The translations under genes were made by a program, and so were the position numbers. A DNA stretch of 64,000 bases from Embiotoca jacksoni (Eukaryota; Chordata; Actinopteri; Embiotocidae). Location of the stretch: NCBI GenBank assembly GCA_022577435.1, contig JAKOON010000007.1, forward strand, positions 8,625,926 through 8,689,925, read 5' to 3'. The notes beneath the pieces were generated by a model. The model saw only the letters and a program-made list of their open reading frames with translations. It had not been told where the DNA came from and made no database searches. The stretch's first letter is position 1, and each line of letters starts with the position of its first letter. Below, piece by piece: positions 27,949-40,473 of the stretch.

Positions 27949-30900
27949 AGAACAATCTGTCAAGCTTTGTCACACAATTACGAGACATTGTTCAAACTTT
28001 TGTGTTGCCAAAATCCCTTTAAAACCTGACAAATCATCTCTCAAGTCACAACTCATCTCGTTCGTAGGCTTCAAGCTTCCCTTAAAACTCAGCAAGATGC
28101 TCATTTGAAAGTAAGAGAATGAGACGCCTTAACATCCAATTTCCCAACATTTCATCATCATGTCTCAATAATTATGCAGGGTTATTAGCTCAAGTATTTG
28201 TCCTTGGCATTCTTAATGCCGGTTGACATTTATTATGAACAGTAATGGTATTGGAGATTTTGATTTGCCGTATGAGGTGGTGAGCACATCCTCTGCAGTG
28301 CAACAGCACCCTCTCTTGATAATTTATGATATGATTACATCACCATGCAGGAGCATACAGTATGTGGGGGAGGGCCGGGGGGGAGGGGGGGTACACTGAT
28401 GAAATAATACTATACCTCAGGCTGCCAAGGTGAGCTAAGCTGAACACTCACCAACAAAACCAAATCCAAATGGTACAGAAAAATATTTAGATCCTTGTTT
28501 GCACCCTTTTCTACATTGATGTCCCATTCCTTCTTTCTATTTTATTTTTTAATGATGATTTCATTTGCTCAAAGTTTGAAGCAAATTCTTTATGTCATGT
28601 GTGTGTTTCTTTGTCTCCTCTGTGATGTTCTGGGTTTGAAAAAGGAAATCAGTACAGGACAAATGTTTTTAGTCTAATTCAATCAGCATAGGAAATATAA
28701 AGCCTTCAGTGTTTGAAATTGATGATAAAAGATCAAGTGTCTCTTTTACTATATATCATAATGAAATGACCCAAAAGGTCAATCATTATTTGATTATTCA
28801 TATTTTTGGGAGAGGACCTGTTCAGAAAGGACTGAGCTGTCGTGTGATGATTTTTGGACTGGAATAAATCCAGTGACTATTTCAAAATATAAATGTTGGT
28901 AAATCACATGAACGATGGGGAAGTGTCATTTTACCAACATCTTGACTTCTGCAGGCAATTCAATTTAAAAAGGAACTAAGGACACTCTTTCAAAGTAAGA
29001 TGTTCTATTTCGAGATATGTCAGTCATCAAAGACCTTAAGGGTTAAATAATAGGATTCCAAAGATAATCTTAGCTAAAAAAAAAAAAAAATCAGCTTTGA
29101 GATTAGTAAGTTTTCTACCACCTTACTTTTTATCAGTATAATTCTCAATATTTCTTTTTATTCCGTGGAATCTCAGCAGATCATAGTAACAGTTAAATCG
29201 CCCCGCCCACTGCCATGTTAATGCTTTATGTATGTTTCCGGCTGTATTTATAATATAGTAATATTGGACCACAAGATAAAGTATGTGTTTCTTGAGTTCT
29301 TTAAACTTGAATCAGACTTGGAAACCCGATGCATTTTTGATTTGAGGCAGTGCATCATAGTCTCAACATGGAGTACTGACTCTCTCTGTGTACCATTGCG
29401 TGTTTGTAACTGCGGTTGCTGACCTACGGCTAGACTAGAGTTGGCAAAGCAGTTAAGCCTCAGATTAGTGGACTTCACCGAGCTAACCAACATTAGAAAA
29501 GTGTAACAAAAAGGGAAGGAGAAGCTGATGACTTGTAAAAACTATAGTTTCATATTTCTACAGCTATTACACTTTGCTTCTCAAATTAACTATATAGAGA
29601 TACACCGAGGTACATTCTCCATGTTGGGGCTCTCAGTAATATTATACTCTGACGAGGTGAGCTTAGGTGAAAGCTATTATCCTTTTATTGATTTCCCTTA
29701 TGAGATCTGACAGCAGGAGATGCAGATAAACAGAAATAGAAAGTCAGAGAAGGAGAAGGAGATTAATCTTTACATCAGCTGAGATATGAAAGGGACAAAA
29801 GGAGTTTTTGCTCTAATGTCTGTCTCATATTTTGTGCATTTCAAAAACACCTACAGGGTTTGGAATTAATCTTGTACATGTGGACACAAAAGCCAATATT
29901 TTGTATGCAAAACTGATTGAAATCTTACCAAACACGTGACAGGAGGTTGGAGGGGAGGGACTATTTGGAGAGAAAACAATGAAAAAAAGAAAAGAAAAAC
30001 AAAGGCAAACAAAAGCAGTTGGTCTTCAGCCTGTTGATGGGAGAGTGAAAAAACAGAGCAAACGTTGTTTGTACGATTTTCGAAGTGGGTACTGCAGTGA
30101 CAACAAAACTAAGGTTAATTCTGACATCAAAGCTTCCAAGTCTGTTTAGTCAAAGAATCAGCAGACTTTACTTAAAGCAGAACAACAAGAGGAATCAAAA
30201 TGTGCCCGCTGAGGGGGCCACAGCTCTAAACATGGATTTGAACATGCAAAGAGGACTGAAGTCATTTTATTTGTAGGTTTGCATGCTGTACAAAATCATG
30301 ATTAAAAACATTAAAAGGAACATTTGGCCCCAAAAACATGTTATAATTACGGTTACAAATTGTTTTCTTCGTGAACAAGTCGTTATGTTTTATTTTTTTG
30401 AGCAGTACAAGCAACTACAAATGTAAAAATTCTGTTGTATCAGTGAACTGTGTTGTGGAATCAGTTTTCCTAGTGCTGCACGTAAAAATGTAAAATAACC
30501 TGCCTCCACTTTGCTGTTATTTTTATTTTTTTTAGGGTTAATCCAAAGTTGAGCTGTGAAAATGATCTACATGACCAATAAGGCATTAAATCCTTAAAAA
30601 TACAGAAGAGACAGCAATCTTTATATTTAATATTGTAAAAATCAAAGAAAACATTCACTGAGATAGCATGCCCTGAAATAAAGCAAAATTGAAAATATTG
30701 ACGGCAGCTGGTTTAGGCATGATTCAATTAACACAAATGTAGTTTCAGAAATTTCACAAAAATCTGTACAGCAATGTGAAATATCAATATGATATATTTT
30801 TCTGCAATTCACAAATTTGTAAACCTTTATTTCTATACGTAACAAGACATCTAAGACAAGCAAATGACTTTGGTGTTCTGTAGCTACAGGCTCCAAAAAA

Positions 30901-31053
30901 TAAATACAAATCTTCAAGAAAATGTCCAAATATATTAAAAGATTATTCCTGTACTTCAAACTCATCACCCCACAGTGTTTCCAGTGGTCTTCTTCACTAA
31001 AGAGTAAGAATCTGTTCTGACCACCTGTTAAAGGAAATACACTGGTACGTCTG

Positions 31054-31582
31054 TTTATTATAACAATGTCCATTAAAGTGGTGATAAAGGGACATATATC
31101 AACTCAAAAATAGACTGTACCAGATGGCACTGATGAGAAATGTTTGTGTGTAAATGTAAACTGACCTGGAGTTTGGCTTATTCACTCAAAATGAAACTTT
31201 TACATTTAATCCTGTGGACATTCACTGAACTTTTCACAAGACCAGTATAACAAAGCAGGACAATAAAGGCTTGGCACTGATTTGCTACAGCTTAGCCAAG
31301 TCTGTGAAAATTCTTGATCGGTTGAGAATGTGGAGAATGTGCCGTGCATTCCAGTTCCCCCAGTGGGCAGACATGTCCACTAATGACAGAAACAATGGTT
31401 CATGGGCGAGCCTGTCTCTGTTTTCCCTCTGAAAAATCTGGAGAGCCGAGTTAAAGAAAGAAAGAAAAAGAAAACATGAAAACATGATTCTCAAAGGATG
31501 TGTCCTTGATCTGTTGTTTTGTTTGTCCACTCTTCTTTGCTGCTCCCTCATTTGTTTCCCATGCTGTCGTGAGACGAAATGC
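31054..31582 (-). other. klhl4: candidate klhl4 3' UTR
   Basis: The first canonical AATAAA on the transcript strand after the stop lies at 31059-31054, about 524 nt downstream; an ATTAAA lies at 31210-31205. Another AATAAA at 30831-30826 would extend the UTR. The sequence is AT-rich and non-repetitive. The true cleavage site cannot be told from sequence alone. Confidence 0.45.
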
Positions 31583-31642
31583 TCAAGGCAATTTCACCAC
31601 GACCACACAGGCGCCTGCCCTGCCAATGTTGAGAGGGACCTC
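31583..31642 (-). CDS. klhl4: klhl4 exon 11 (C-terminal tail and stop)
   Basis: A 60-nt coding end. The acceptor CTTCCTGCAG|GAG is in phase 0. It encodes EVPLNIGRAGACVVVVKLP then TGA (31585-31583), 19 residues that close the sixth Kelch blade. The exact VVVVKLP terminus matches my memory of human KLHL4 and is the best single discriminator from KLHL1 and KLHL5. Confidence 0.93.
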   Translation of the reverse strand, partial: EVPLNIGRAGACVVVVKLP

Positions 31643-34600
31643 CTGCAGGAAGACGGAGAGGTTAACATGCAGTCTTCTCATCTGAGGCTGTCTTCAAAAA
31701 AATCCCATTTTACTTCATGCAGATAAGAAGGTCGTAGTAGCAAGATTGAAAAAAGGGAAAAAAAAACAACGTTTGCAAAAGAGAAAAGCAAGCTATAAAA
31801 TATTGATAGGCTTTGGTGACTTCCTGAGATTTATGCTCCTGAGGGGTGTTAACTGGAGCCCTGATGTTACATGTAACTAGTTCTGGCACTACAAGCTACA
31901 ATTCAATTTAAATATTCATAATTTTAAATGTCAAAAATTCCCTAAAACACAAATTGCTTCATTATATTTTATTTACATCTAAAATAACGAGTTTGGTACG
32001 TAATTGGGTTTTTGTAACAATAGTTGTGCAAAAAAAATGAGTTCAAGTTGGTGTGATTACCTCGGTCCACTCATTGTTCTGTGCATCGTAGGACTCTACA
32101 GTGCTCAGATACGACTGGCCATCATATCCGCCCACAGCATAAAGCCTGTCACCCAGGAGGCAAACACCCACGGCATCCCGGGGAACGCTGAGGGAGGACA
32201 CAGTGGTCCACGTGTCCGTCTTTGGGTCATACCTGCAATTGCAATGTTTGGTCGCGTAGCTGATATTTGCATCGATATTTGCGGTGGAACAAGATTTTCT
32301 GTAAAAAATGATTTATTTTCCAATCAGCCTAAATGACATGAAGAACACAGCATCCCATCCTCACTAATCAGAACACCCTGATGTTCGTCCTTTTTAATCC
32401 CAGATGTCTGAATGGTCAATGGTGAGCTCTTTTCAGCTCAGAGAATCAAACTGAAACATAAAAGCAAAATCTTAAGCTGTCTCTTGAGCAGCCGCTGGTG
32501 GGACGCCGGGACCACAGAGAGCTGGGAGCTCAGTGAAGGCACAAGAGATTTTTTTTCATCATATTGAAGACATGAAAGCTGAGAAACATTTTAAGATTTA
32601 CTTTGTATGATCTCTGAGTAATTAAGCACCTCAGATGTTTACAATTTCTGTCAAGTCGTCGACTTCATGCAGCATTATGTCAGCTTTAGGGAAAATAAGT
32701 CAAACGTGTCAGAATGTGATCTGCATGCAAATTACGTATGTAAACAGTAGATCAATAACGAAGTGTGATAATAATTAAAAGGATTATAATCACACAGATA
32801 TGTGACGGAAAGGGGGGGGTCACTGGTTTACTTTCATGGGACTAAAATATTTGATGTATTGGTAGAAGTGACTAAAAGGCTCCGTGCAAACATGTGGAGC
32901 ATCAAATCTGGGAATTTAAAAGTTAAATGACCTTCTGTTCTTGGAAACTGCAATATTAATATATCAGCAACTATAAAAAGCTCAACGTAAATAATGGAAA
33001 TCGTCCTCTGAGGTTTTAAAGATCGCCAAACGGCATTGACTAAACAGAGAAAATATGCAAAGACCAGACACAACTAAAGGGATACATGTTTCCATTAGTT
33101 ATATTTGATATTTTGGTAAAAAAAAAAAAAAATGGAGATGTTCAAATGAAGCGTCACATGGTACAAAACAAGTTTTGTGGCTGTATTTAAATGCTGCAAC
33201 AAATAGTCGCAGTTATGTAAATGAATTCATAGGTTTAACCTGAGGTTCCGATTCAGAGGGAGGTTGTGGCCACCAGATGGTGCCAGATACTGTAAAATAA
33301 ACCAACGTGTAGAAACTATGAGCTCTTCAGTTGAATATCCTGCAGTACAGACATGTCTCAAAATGCAGGAACAGGGTGGGGATGAAGAGGACTTTCACAT
33401 TCTTTTTTTTCTTTTCTTTTTCTCGTGAGAAAGTCAACAGGCCCGGCCCCAGAGCTCCAGCAACAGGAATCCGAACACAGCGTTATGTTTGTGGATTTTC
33501 TGCAGAGAAGAAGCATTTACTGACCTCTCAACACAATCGGAGAGTCTGGAACAGTGGTTGGAGGCGGGGGCGTCGTGTCCACCCACAGCGTACAGGAAAT
33601 TGTTGTAGGTCGCTACACCCACTCCTCCTCGCCTCTTGGCCATCGGCGCACACATGCTCCACTTGTTGGTGTGCGGATCGAAGCACTCCATCGACCGCAG
33701 ACACGAGCTGCCATCTCGACCCCCTACTGCAAACAGTCTGAGAAATTACACAAGATAGTTCACAATCTCACATGTTAGACACGTGACCCGCAGCACTGCC
33801 GCATCTGGCAGAAGCAACTCACTTGTCACATGTTTGTAAAAAAATAGTGACAATGAGGGATAATGTGAGAGATTTCAGAGCACACGGCAGCGAGTGGATA
33901 GTGGTTTTCAAAGGCTCTTTCCTTGAGTGTTCTCTTCCACAAAGATCACATCAGTGATTTTAAGTGCTTGCAGCTCGCAAGGCCCAACATCAAGAAAGTA
34001 GAGGCTAGGGGAAACAGTTTCCTTGTTGTCTATTTTTGACCTAGCTGCATAAAAATAACTGCATCGAATGTAACAGTGAGGGCTGGATGTAGCCGAGCGG
34101 CAGCCTCTTTTCTCCTTCAGCACACAAACACATTCAGATGAGGCCGAGAGCTGGTCTGTTTCATGCTTAATTTACTATTAAATGGCGTTGTAAAGCATCG
34201 AATACATACACATACGGAAAGTGTTTTGTTTTTATGAAGTCTACATAACTATAAATTACCACACTAATCGGAGCAACCTTTGCTCTCATCTGCTGACTAT
34301 TGCACTGCCACACCGTTTGTTTTTTTTATCTCACACAGACCACAACAGCATTCAAGAAGTAAAATGTTGTCAAACTAATTGTGCACTTCAGCTTTATCCT
34401 GGACCACGGCACTGGGAGTTACACAACCACACTCGTGGTATTGCTCTATTCCAAACTATGTATTATGTCACTGCTGACCGTTTATAAAACAGAGCATGCT
34501 GGAGTGTTTAAGATTTTAGAATTTTTAACTGTTCAAATTAACTCGCAAATGAATAAATCTGGTACATGAACATATCTGCCTTGCTTTTAGTTGGATTGCT

Positions 34601-37600
34601 ATTATTGCAAGGAAACAAAGGCTAACTTTGGCATAAACAAAAGATGAGATCATGTTCATTTTCTAGCAAGTCAATAAACAAGAGGATTTTCTAATAAAAC
34701 TGTCTAAGACACGCAAGAATGTGCATGAACACAGACTGTCTGTCTACTATAACACAAAATGTTTCTACATCTGAACAGCAGAGCCAAATTCATGACAGAC
34801 GGGTTCCTTTCAAATGCATGCACTAACGCTGCCGTTCCGTTTTTCGGAGTAAATTCCTGTACCCGTCCGCCTCAGGCTTTATTGTGACTTCGCCGATGCA
34901 AAGGGCTTCAAACTCGGACTGACAGATTTTTAAAAGCAGCAGAAAAACAACAACATGCTTTTCCTTTAAGTGTAAGAGTGCACAGTTTATCAAAAAGCTA
35001 TGCCGGCCTCATTGGTTCAATAAAGAAGAAGGCGGCGGCGGCGCGACGACTTACTTTCCATTAAGCGCTGTGACCCCCATGGTGCTGCGCGGTGTCGACA
35101 TGCTGGCCACGTAATTCCACTGTCTGGCCTGCGGGTCCCAGCGTTCCACTGTGTTCAGATAGCTCCAGCCGTCGTGGCCTCCTACAGCATACATGGGGCC
35201 CTCAAGCACAGCAATGCCTGCACAAGTGGAGACGACATGTTACCCAATCATCAATTGTATGAGAAATTATGCCATTAGTTGATGAATGCCACCTGTGAGT
35301 ACCTGTGCTTCACATTTGCATATTGATGTGAATTGGTATATGAAAAATGAAAAGCATAGAGCGTCTGTAATCATTTTTAACACCATTAAATGAACTGTAA
35401 AATGAATGAGGGATGAACATTTAATATTATGTGCATTATGTATTTATATTATGTATCTGGATTGGGTGTGACATATATTCTACAATATGTTTTATTCAGG
35501 GAGGCTAAATGCAACAAAAATTCTAACGGTTCCTGGAGAGAGCCGGGCCAGTGGTACACTTCTCATTTTAGGACTGAGCAGAGTGAGTCATCCGGCTGAC
35601 CAAATCTACTCCAAAAAAAACAGGAAGTCTATAAAACTGCATTGTTATTCCTCAGTCCCAAGTCACAGAGGAAAGCGATTTTCACCAGCAACAATGCAAA
35701 GGATGTTCAAACACAATGGATTTTTACACGACCACCCTTATTTCCTTTGGTGGGAGTTCAAATATTTCGAGAGAACATGAGGGCAAGACCTCATTCAGAG
35801 AACCTCGAATGACAAACACTGTGAAGCCCCATTTTATTACCGACTGGTGGTTTTGGAATTAAAAAAAAAAGACTTTTCTCATAATGCACCCAGCAGGAAA
35901 TGGTCATGCAGCGATGTTAGTAGGCACCAAGTATAAATATGTTCAGACTGAAAATATGCACATGATAAGCAACACAGCGAGAGATATTTGCTACCATAAA
36001 GATCAAATACAACACAGGTAATCTGTACAGTGTGATCTCCTGGGCTCGCTGATACCTCACTGGGTGTGTGAGCTGAATGCTTTGACAAGATCTCCCTGTT
36101 CTGTTACCCAGACCTGTTTCAACTGCAAATCAAAACGCTTCTGATATGAGATTTATTGGGCAGGCAAGTGTAAGGAAGAGCAAGGCCAGCACAGCTTGCC
36201 AAGCTTTGATAGAGGAATGAGAAAATATCAAAGGTCTATGTCAAAGAGATGTGTGATTTTCTTTTTCTTTTACCTCATACCAGTTGTGACCCTTCTGAGC
36301 ATGGATCCTGCAATTTTTGGTGTTTCATAACACCGGGTTGCCTGACTGAGCTAAAACCTCAAACCTTGAAAGGAAGCGCGTTTAATTTCCAATGTCCTCT
36401 GAGACATTCATTTAAGGTTAAAGTAACAGACGGGTAGATTTTCAGTGAAATAAATGTCTGTTAATCACTCCCTCACTCTGAATGATGTAAGACAATAATG
36501 ATCAGTGGCCCACATCTGAAAGCCCAGGCATGGGGAGTATCATGAGCGGAACTATCTGAACGAGCCGAGTGTCTGTGGTGACATTGCCGGGACATATCAC
36601 AAGCGCCGCATAGTTAGTGATGCCTTTTCCATCACCCAGCAGTGGTCGTTCTGCCAGAGAGGGTGGGCGGAGCTAACCCAACAGGTTTGCTCTTCAACTG
36701 CAGACTGACTCATGTCACACAGGTGACACTTTCTTTATCTCTGAGGAATGAAGTCCAAAACCTGCAATGACCACTTATCGCCACAGGTGCCACCAAAGAC
36801 AACAAAACTGCGTTGTTTTTTTTTAGACTGTAACGTTGAAGGAAATTTACCTAATATATATTTAAAACAAATTTGAATCGTATCATGTCTTTGAGAAATA
36901 AATATGAAGAAAAGCAGCTAATTATAGAGTTTTTAAATTGGGTCACTATTTGGGATAATTTCAGGAGTTTATGAAAGGAGCAGTGTGTAGGATTTAGTGG
37001 CATCTGGAGGTGAGGTTGCAGATTACAACCAATTATACAACAAGTAGTTCCGACCCAGGGATCTGATTGGTCAATAGTACATTAGGAACTGTTCAAATCA
37101 GCATAAAGCATCACACCCTGCTCATCACTAGAAATATCACTACGCCTTCTCAATGGGAATGTATAATTGGAATTGAATTTGATATAATATGCAATATAAT
37201 GTTGTCTTTACTAGTTATAGGCCTATGTAACGTGACCCATTTGGCGAAATCGGGTCTCTTTTGGTTCTTATTTGTCGCTCCGAGAACCCGTATCGTAACA
37301 CCACAGATAGTCGCGCACTTAAAATCCTAGCGACGGCTAGCTTGACTGGTTTGGTTGCTGTATTTATTCAGTTTGAGAAAAGATCTCCAGAAAGCAATAA
37401 AACGGACGAGATCGCGTCTCTGTTGCTAGGTCGTTGCTAAGGGTCGGCCTACTTCCAGGAGTGACAAACATTGCATACATTACATTCGCTTCTACTGACT
37501 ACTTGTTTTCCATATATGTTAGTCATATCCCACTTTTGCCATGGAAACTGAGATCACACTAACAAAAAGTTATATATTTTGAGAGCAAACGGCCCCACAA

Positions 37601-40377
37601 AATGCCCCACAAAAATTAAATTTTATTACATATTTTATTTAGATGGTAACTTGTAATATTGCTAAATTGAATACTCCTTGCCTCACCCTCACAAGTGTTT
37701 GCTTTGTCCATTCTGTGCTACTGTAGACACATGAAGGGCTTATTGTAAGGTCATGAAAACAGAACAATTCTTACTGTAGTTTCAGATCTTTAAACGCAAA
37801 TAAAAACATATTTATATTATGAATGACATAAATATTCAATTTCTGGCAATAGATCCACTTAAAATCCAACAAACTGGTTCTTTAAGGAAAAAATACCAAA
37901 CGTTCACTGCTTCCAATTACTTAGATGTAAGGATTTGATGATTTTCTATGCCATGTCTTTTACACACTTTATGAACAAAATTATCAATTAGTTGTCAGTA
38001 TTAGCTGTTCGTAAGTTTGTCAAATTTGGATGAGTCTGAAAAGTGAATCATTATTTTTTGAATAGCATCATGGTGCTTATGTGATTTAATGAACGAAACA
38101 AGGTAATGTTGTTACAGTATGTCTGCTTTATCAGTTTGTTCGTGTATTACTTTATTTTTACTGAACGAAAATAAACCATAATTGTGTGTCTGGACAAACT
38201 CTTACCAAGTCCATGTCTGTGTGTTGACATTGGGGGCATGGTGGACCACACTTTGTTGATAGGATTGTAGCACTCCACCATGTTGGACGTCTTGAGTCCA
38301 TCTCTCCCTCCGACCACATACAGCTTGTTGTCTATCACTGCCACGCCAAACTGCAGCCGGCGTCCGTTCATGACTCCAACCTGGACCCAAGTGTTCGTCC
38401 GCAGATCGTACCTCTCTATGGTGGTAGAGCCTAAAACCAAACACGCAGCCAATATTATAATTCGACGAACTCAAGTTGCTGTGTATTGCGAGCTACTGTG
38501 TATGAGCTGTACCTTTGGTAGCGTCCATCCCTCCAACAGCATAAAGTGAACCCACTGTGGACTTTCTAGGTTTCGTTCTTGGACTCTGGAACATGGGACG
38601 GCGTTCGGGCAGAAGATGGTACTTCATGGCCTCCATCAGCAGCTTTTGGCACTCCAGATCATCAGAGAACATCTTGTTGTTTTCCAGATCGGCGAGGAGC
38701 TTATGCATATTTCAAGGAATCACATTAATCAGCTACGTCAGAAAGAGGGAATGAATTAAAAACCTAAAGTGTAAAGAAAGTGCCAAATGTTTACTGTGTA
38801 CACAAACTATCTTTGAAGGAATGCAGCGATATGCCTGATAGTTGTATTTAGATGTTAAAAAGCTTCGGGGAAACTGATAAACTCCTTGTAAAACAAAAGA
38901 ACTCTGCGATTTCATCAACTTTCTCACTTAAAGAATTAATCAAAGATCAGTATCAAGTGAGGTCATTTTTGTTTGACCTCTGTGCACAATCTAATTCTCA
39001 TCTTTAAGTAGGATAATATACGAATAATTAGTCATCAAACCATTTCTATACAGTATAGGAAGTTACTATATTGGGTAAACTAACACGTTCATAAGACCGT
39101 TTCAGTCAGTGTTGTCATATTGTACACATATTTTGGAAAATGGACTTCAGCATAATAAACTTTATTGTTCAGGAAAATATCTACTAGTCAGTATTACATG
39201 TCCTGTTTCTAAATAACACTGAAACTACTTAGAGGATTGAAAAAGTTGCTTTTTAAACAGGATCTTTTTTCATGTGGTTTTATTGAGCATTCCCTGCACA
39301 TTTCATTTGCTATTTATTTATTGATCGTGTTATGCCTGTGAGGAATATCGGCACTGCTCATCTTAAGAAACAGCACCAGTTTTGACAAAAACGATGATTC
39401 ACTTCTGTTGTTTATTTGCCTGACAGCAAAAAGCGCCTCCTAGGCCAACGGATGAATTAACTTATGCATTAGATCATATTTTACTGATATTTTTCATTCA
39501 TAAAAGCTTTTATTTGTAATTTTTGCAAACAGTGATGCTGTAGGTGATTTGTTCTCCATCTACTGACAATAAAATAAAATGTTAAATTCACATGTGCATA
39601 TTTAGTTTCGGTAAACAATTTGTCAGAGAAAACGAAGCAGCATTAATTTAATAACAGAGATATGTTCATAGCTCATGTCGGCCAGAAAATGGTTATCTGT
39701 GTTTGATATGTAAATTAGGATGACCCAGTTGTAAACAATGCGTCTTTGTAGAAATACAGCATTTGTAAAATGTGCAGTCTTTAGAAAAAATGATGTGTAG
39801 CTGTCATACTATCAGCTTGGTTTGTCATTGTAAAGGAAGAATATTTTCAAAGTCTTACATTAAGTTATCATTCAAAATTCAGTTGTTCACGGCCTTAATT
39901 TATAAGAAAAGACAAAATTGTGCAAAACTGGCTTATAAATCCAGCCGGTTTCACTCTGGACAATCTAACAAAGATTAAAAAAAAAAAAAATCAAGCGGTA
40001 TTGTAATGTTTGATTTGTCACAAAGAAACTAAAGACAAAGCACAATGTCTCTTACTAAATGTTGATCATAACATTTCCTCAGCTGTCGCACCTGCGGAGG
40101 AAGAAGAGGCAGGCGGATGTAAGCCAGAAGCACCCCGAGGTCCCGCTGCCGCTGCTGGACGTCGTACCTCACCCACATCATCAAAGCTTGGAATATCGTT
40201 TCCTCGTCGGGAACGTTGATGTCATCGCTGGAGAGCAGCTTAACAATCTCCGCCGTGGGGAGCAGCAGGAACTCCTGGTTCTGAATGACCTCCAGGAAGT
40301 GTTCCTGGAACACGGAGGAGACGCGGAGGAGACAGATAATCATCAGCTATTAGCCGAGAACAACGCTTGCTGCAGCG

Positions 40378-40473
<96 letters not shown>

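Larger units (their letters stand above)
23936..31053. other. klhl4 proximal 3' flank: no gene seen
   Basis: AT-rich with A/T-runs, a CTTA array and G-runs at about 26872-26881 and 28376-28390. The 143-codon open frame at 31073-30642 (minus) is AT-biased, without a domain, and may be extended 3' UTR. Confidence 0.6.
35218..38205 (-). other. klhl4: klhl4 intron 7
   Basis: 2,988 nt. About one third is a MITE split by a further insertion (36974-37885). The remainder is AT-rich and unassigned. Confidence 0.85.

Noticed and set aside
30642..31073. 143-codon open frame on the minus strand downstream of klhl4
   Set aside because: AT-biased composition and no domain. It overlaps the likely 3' UTR or the sequence just past it.
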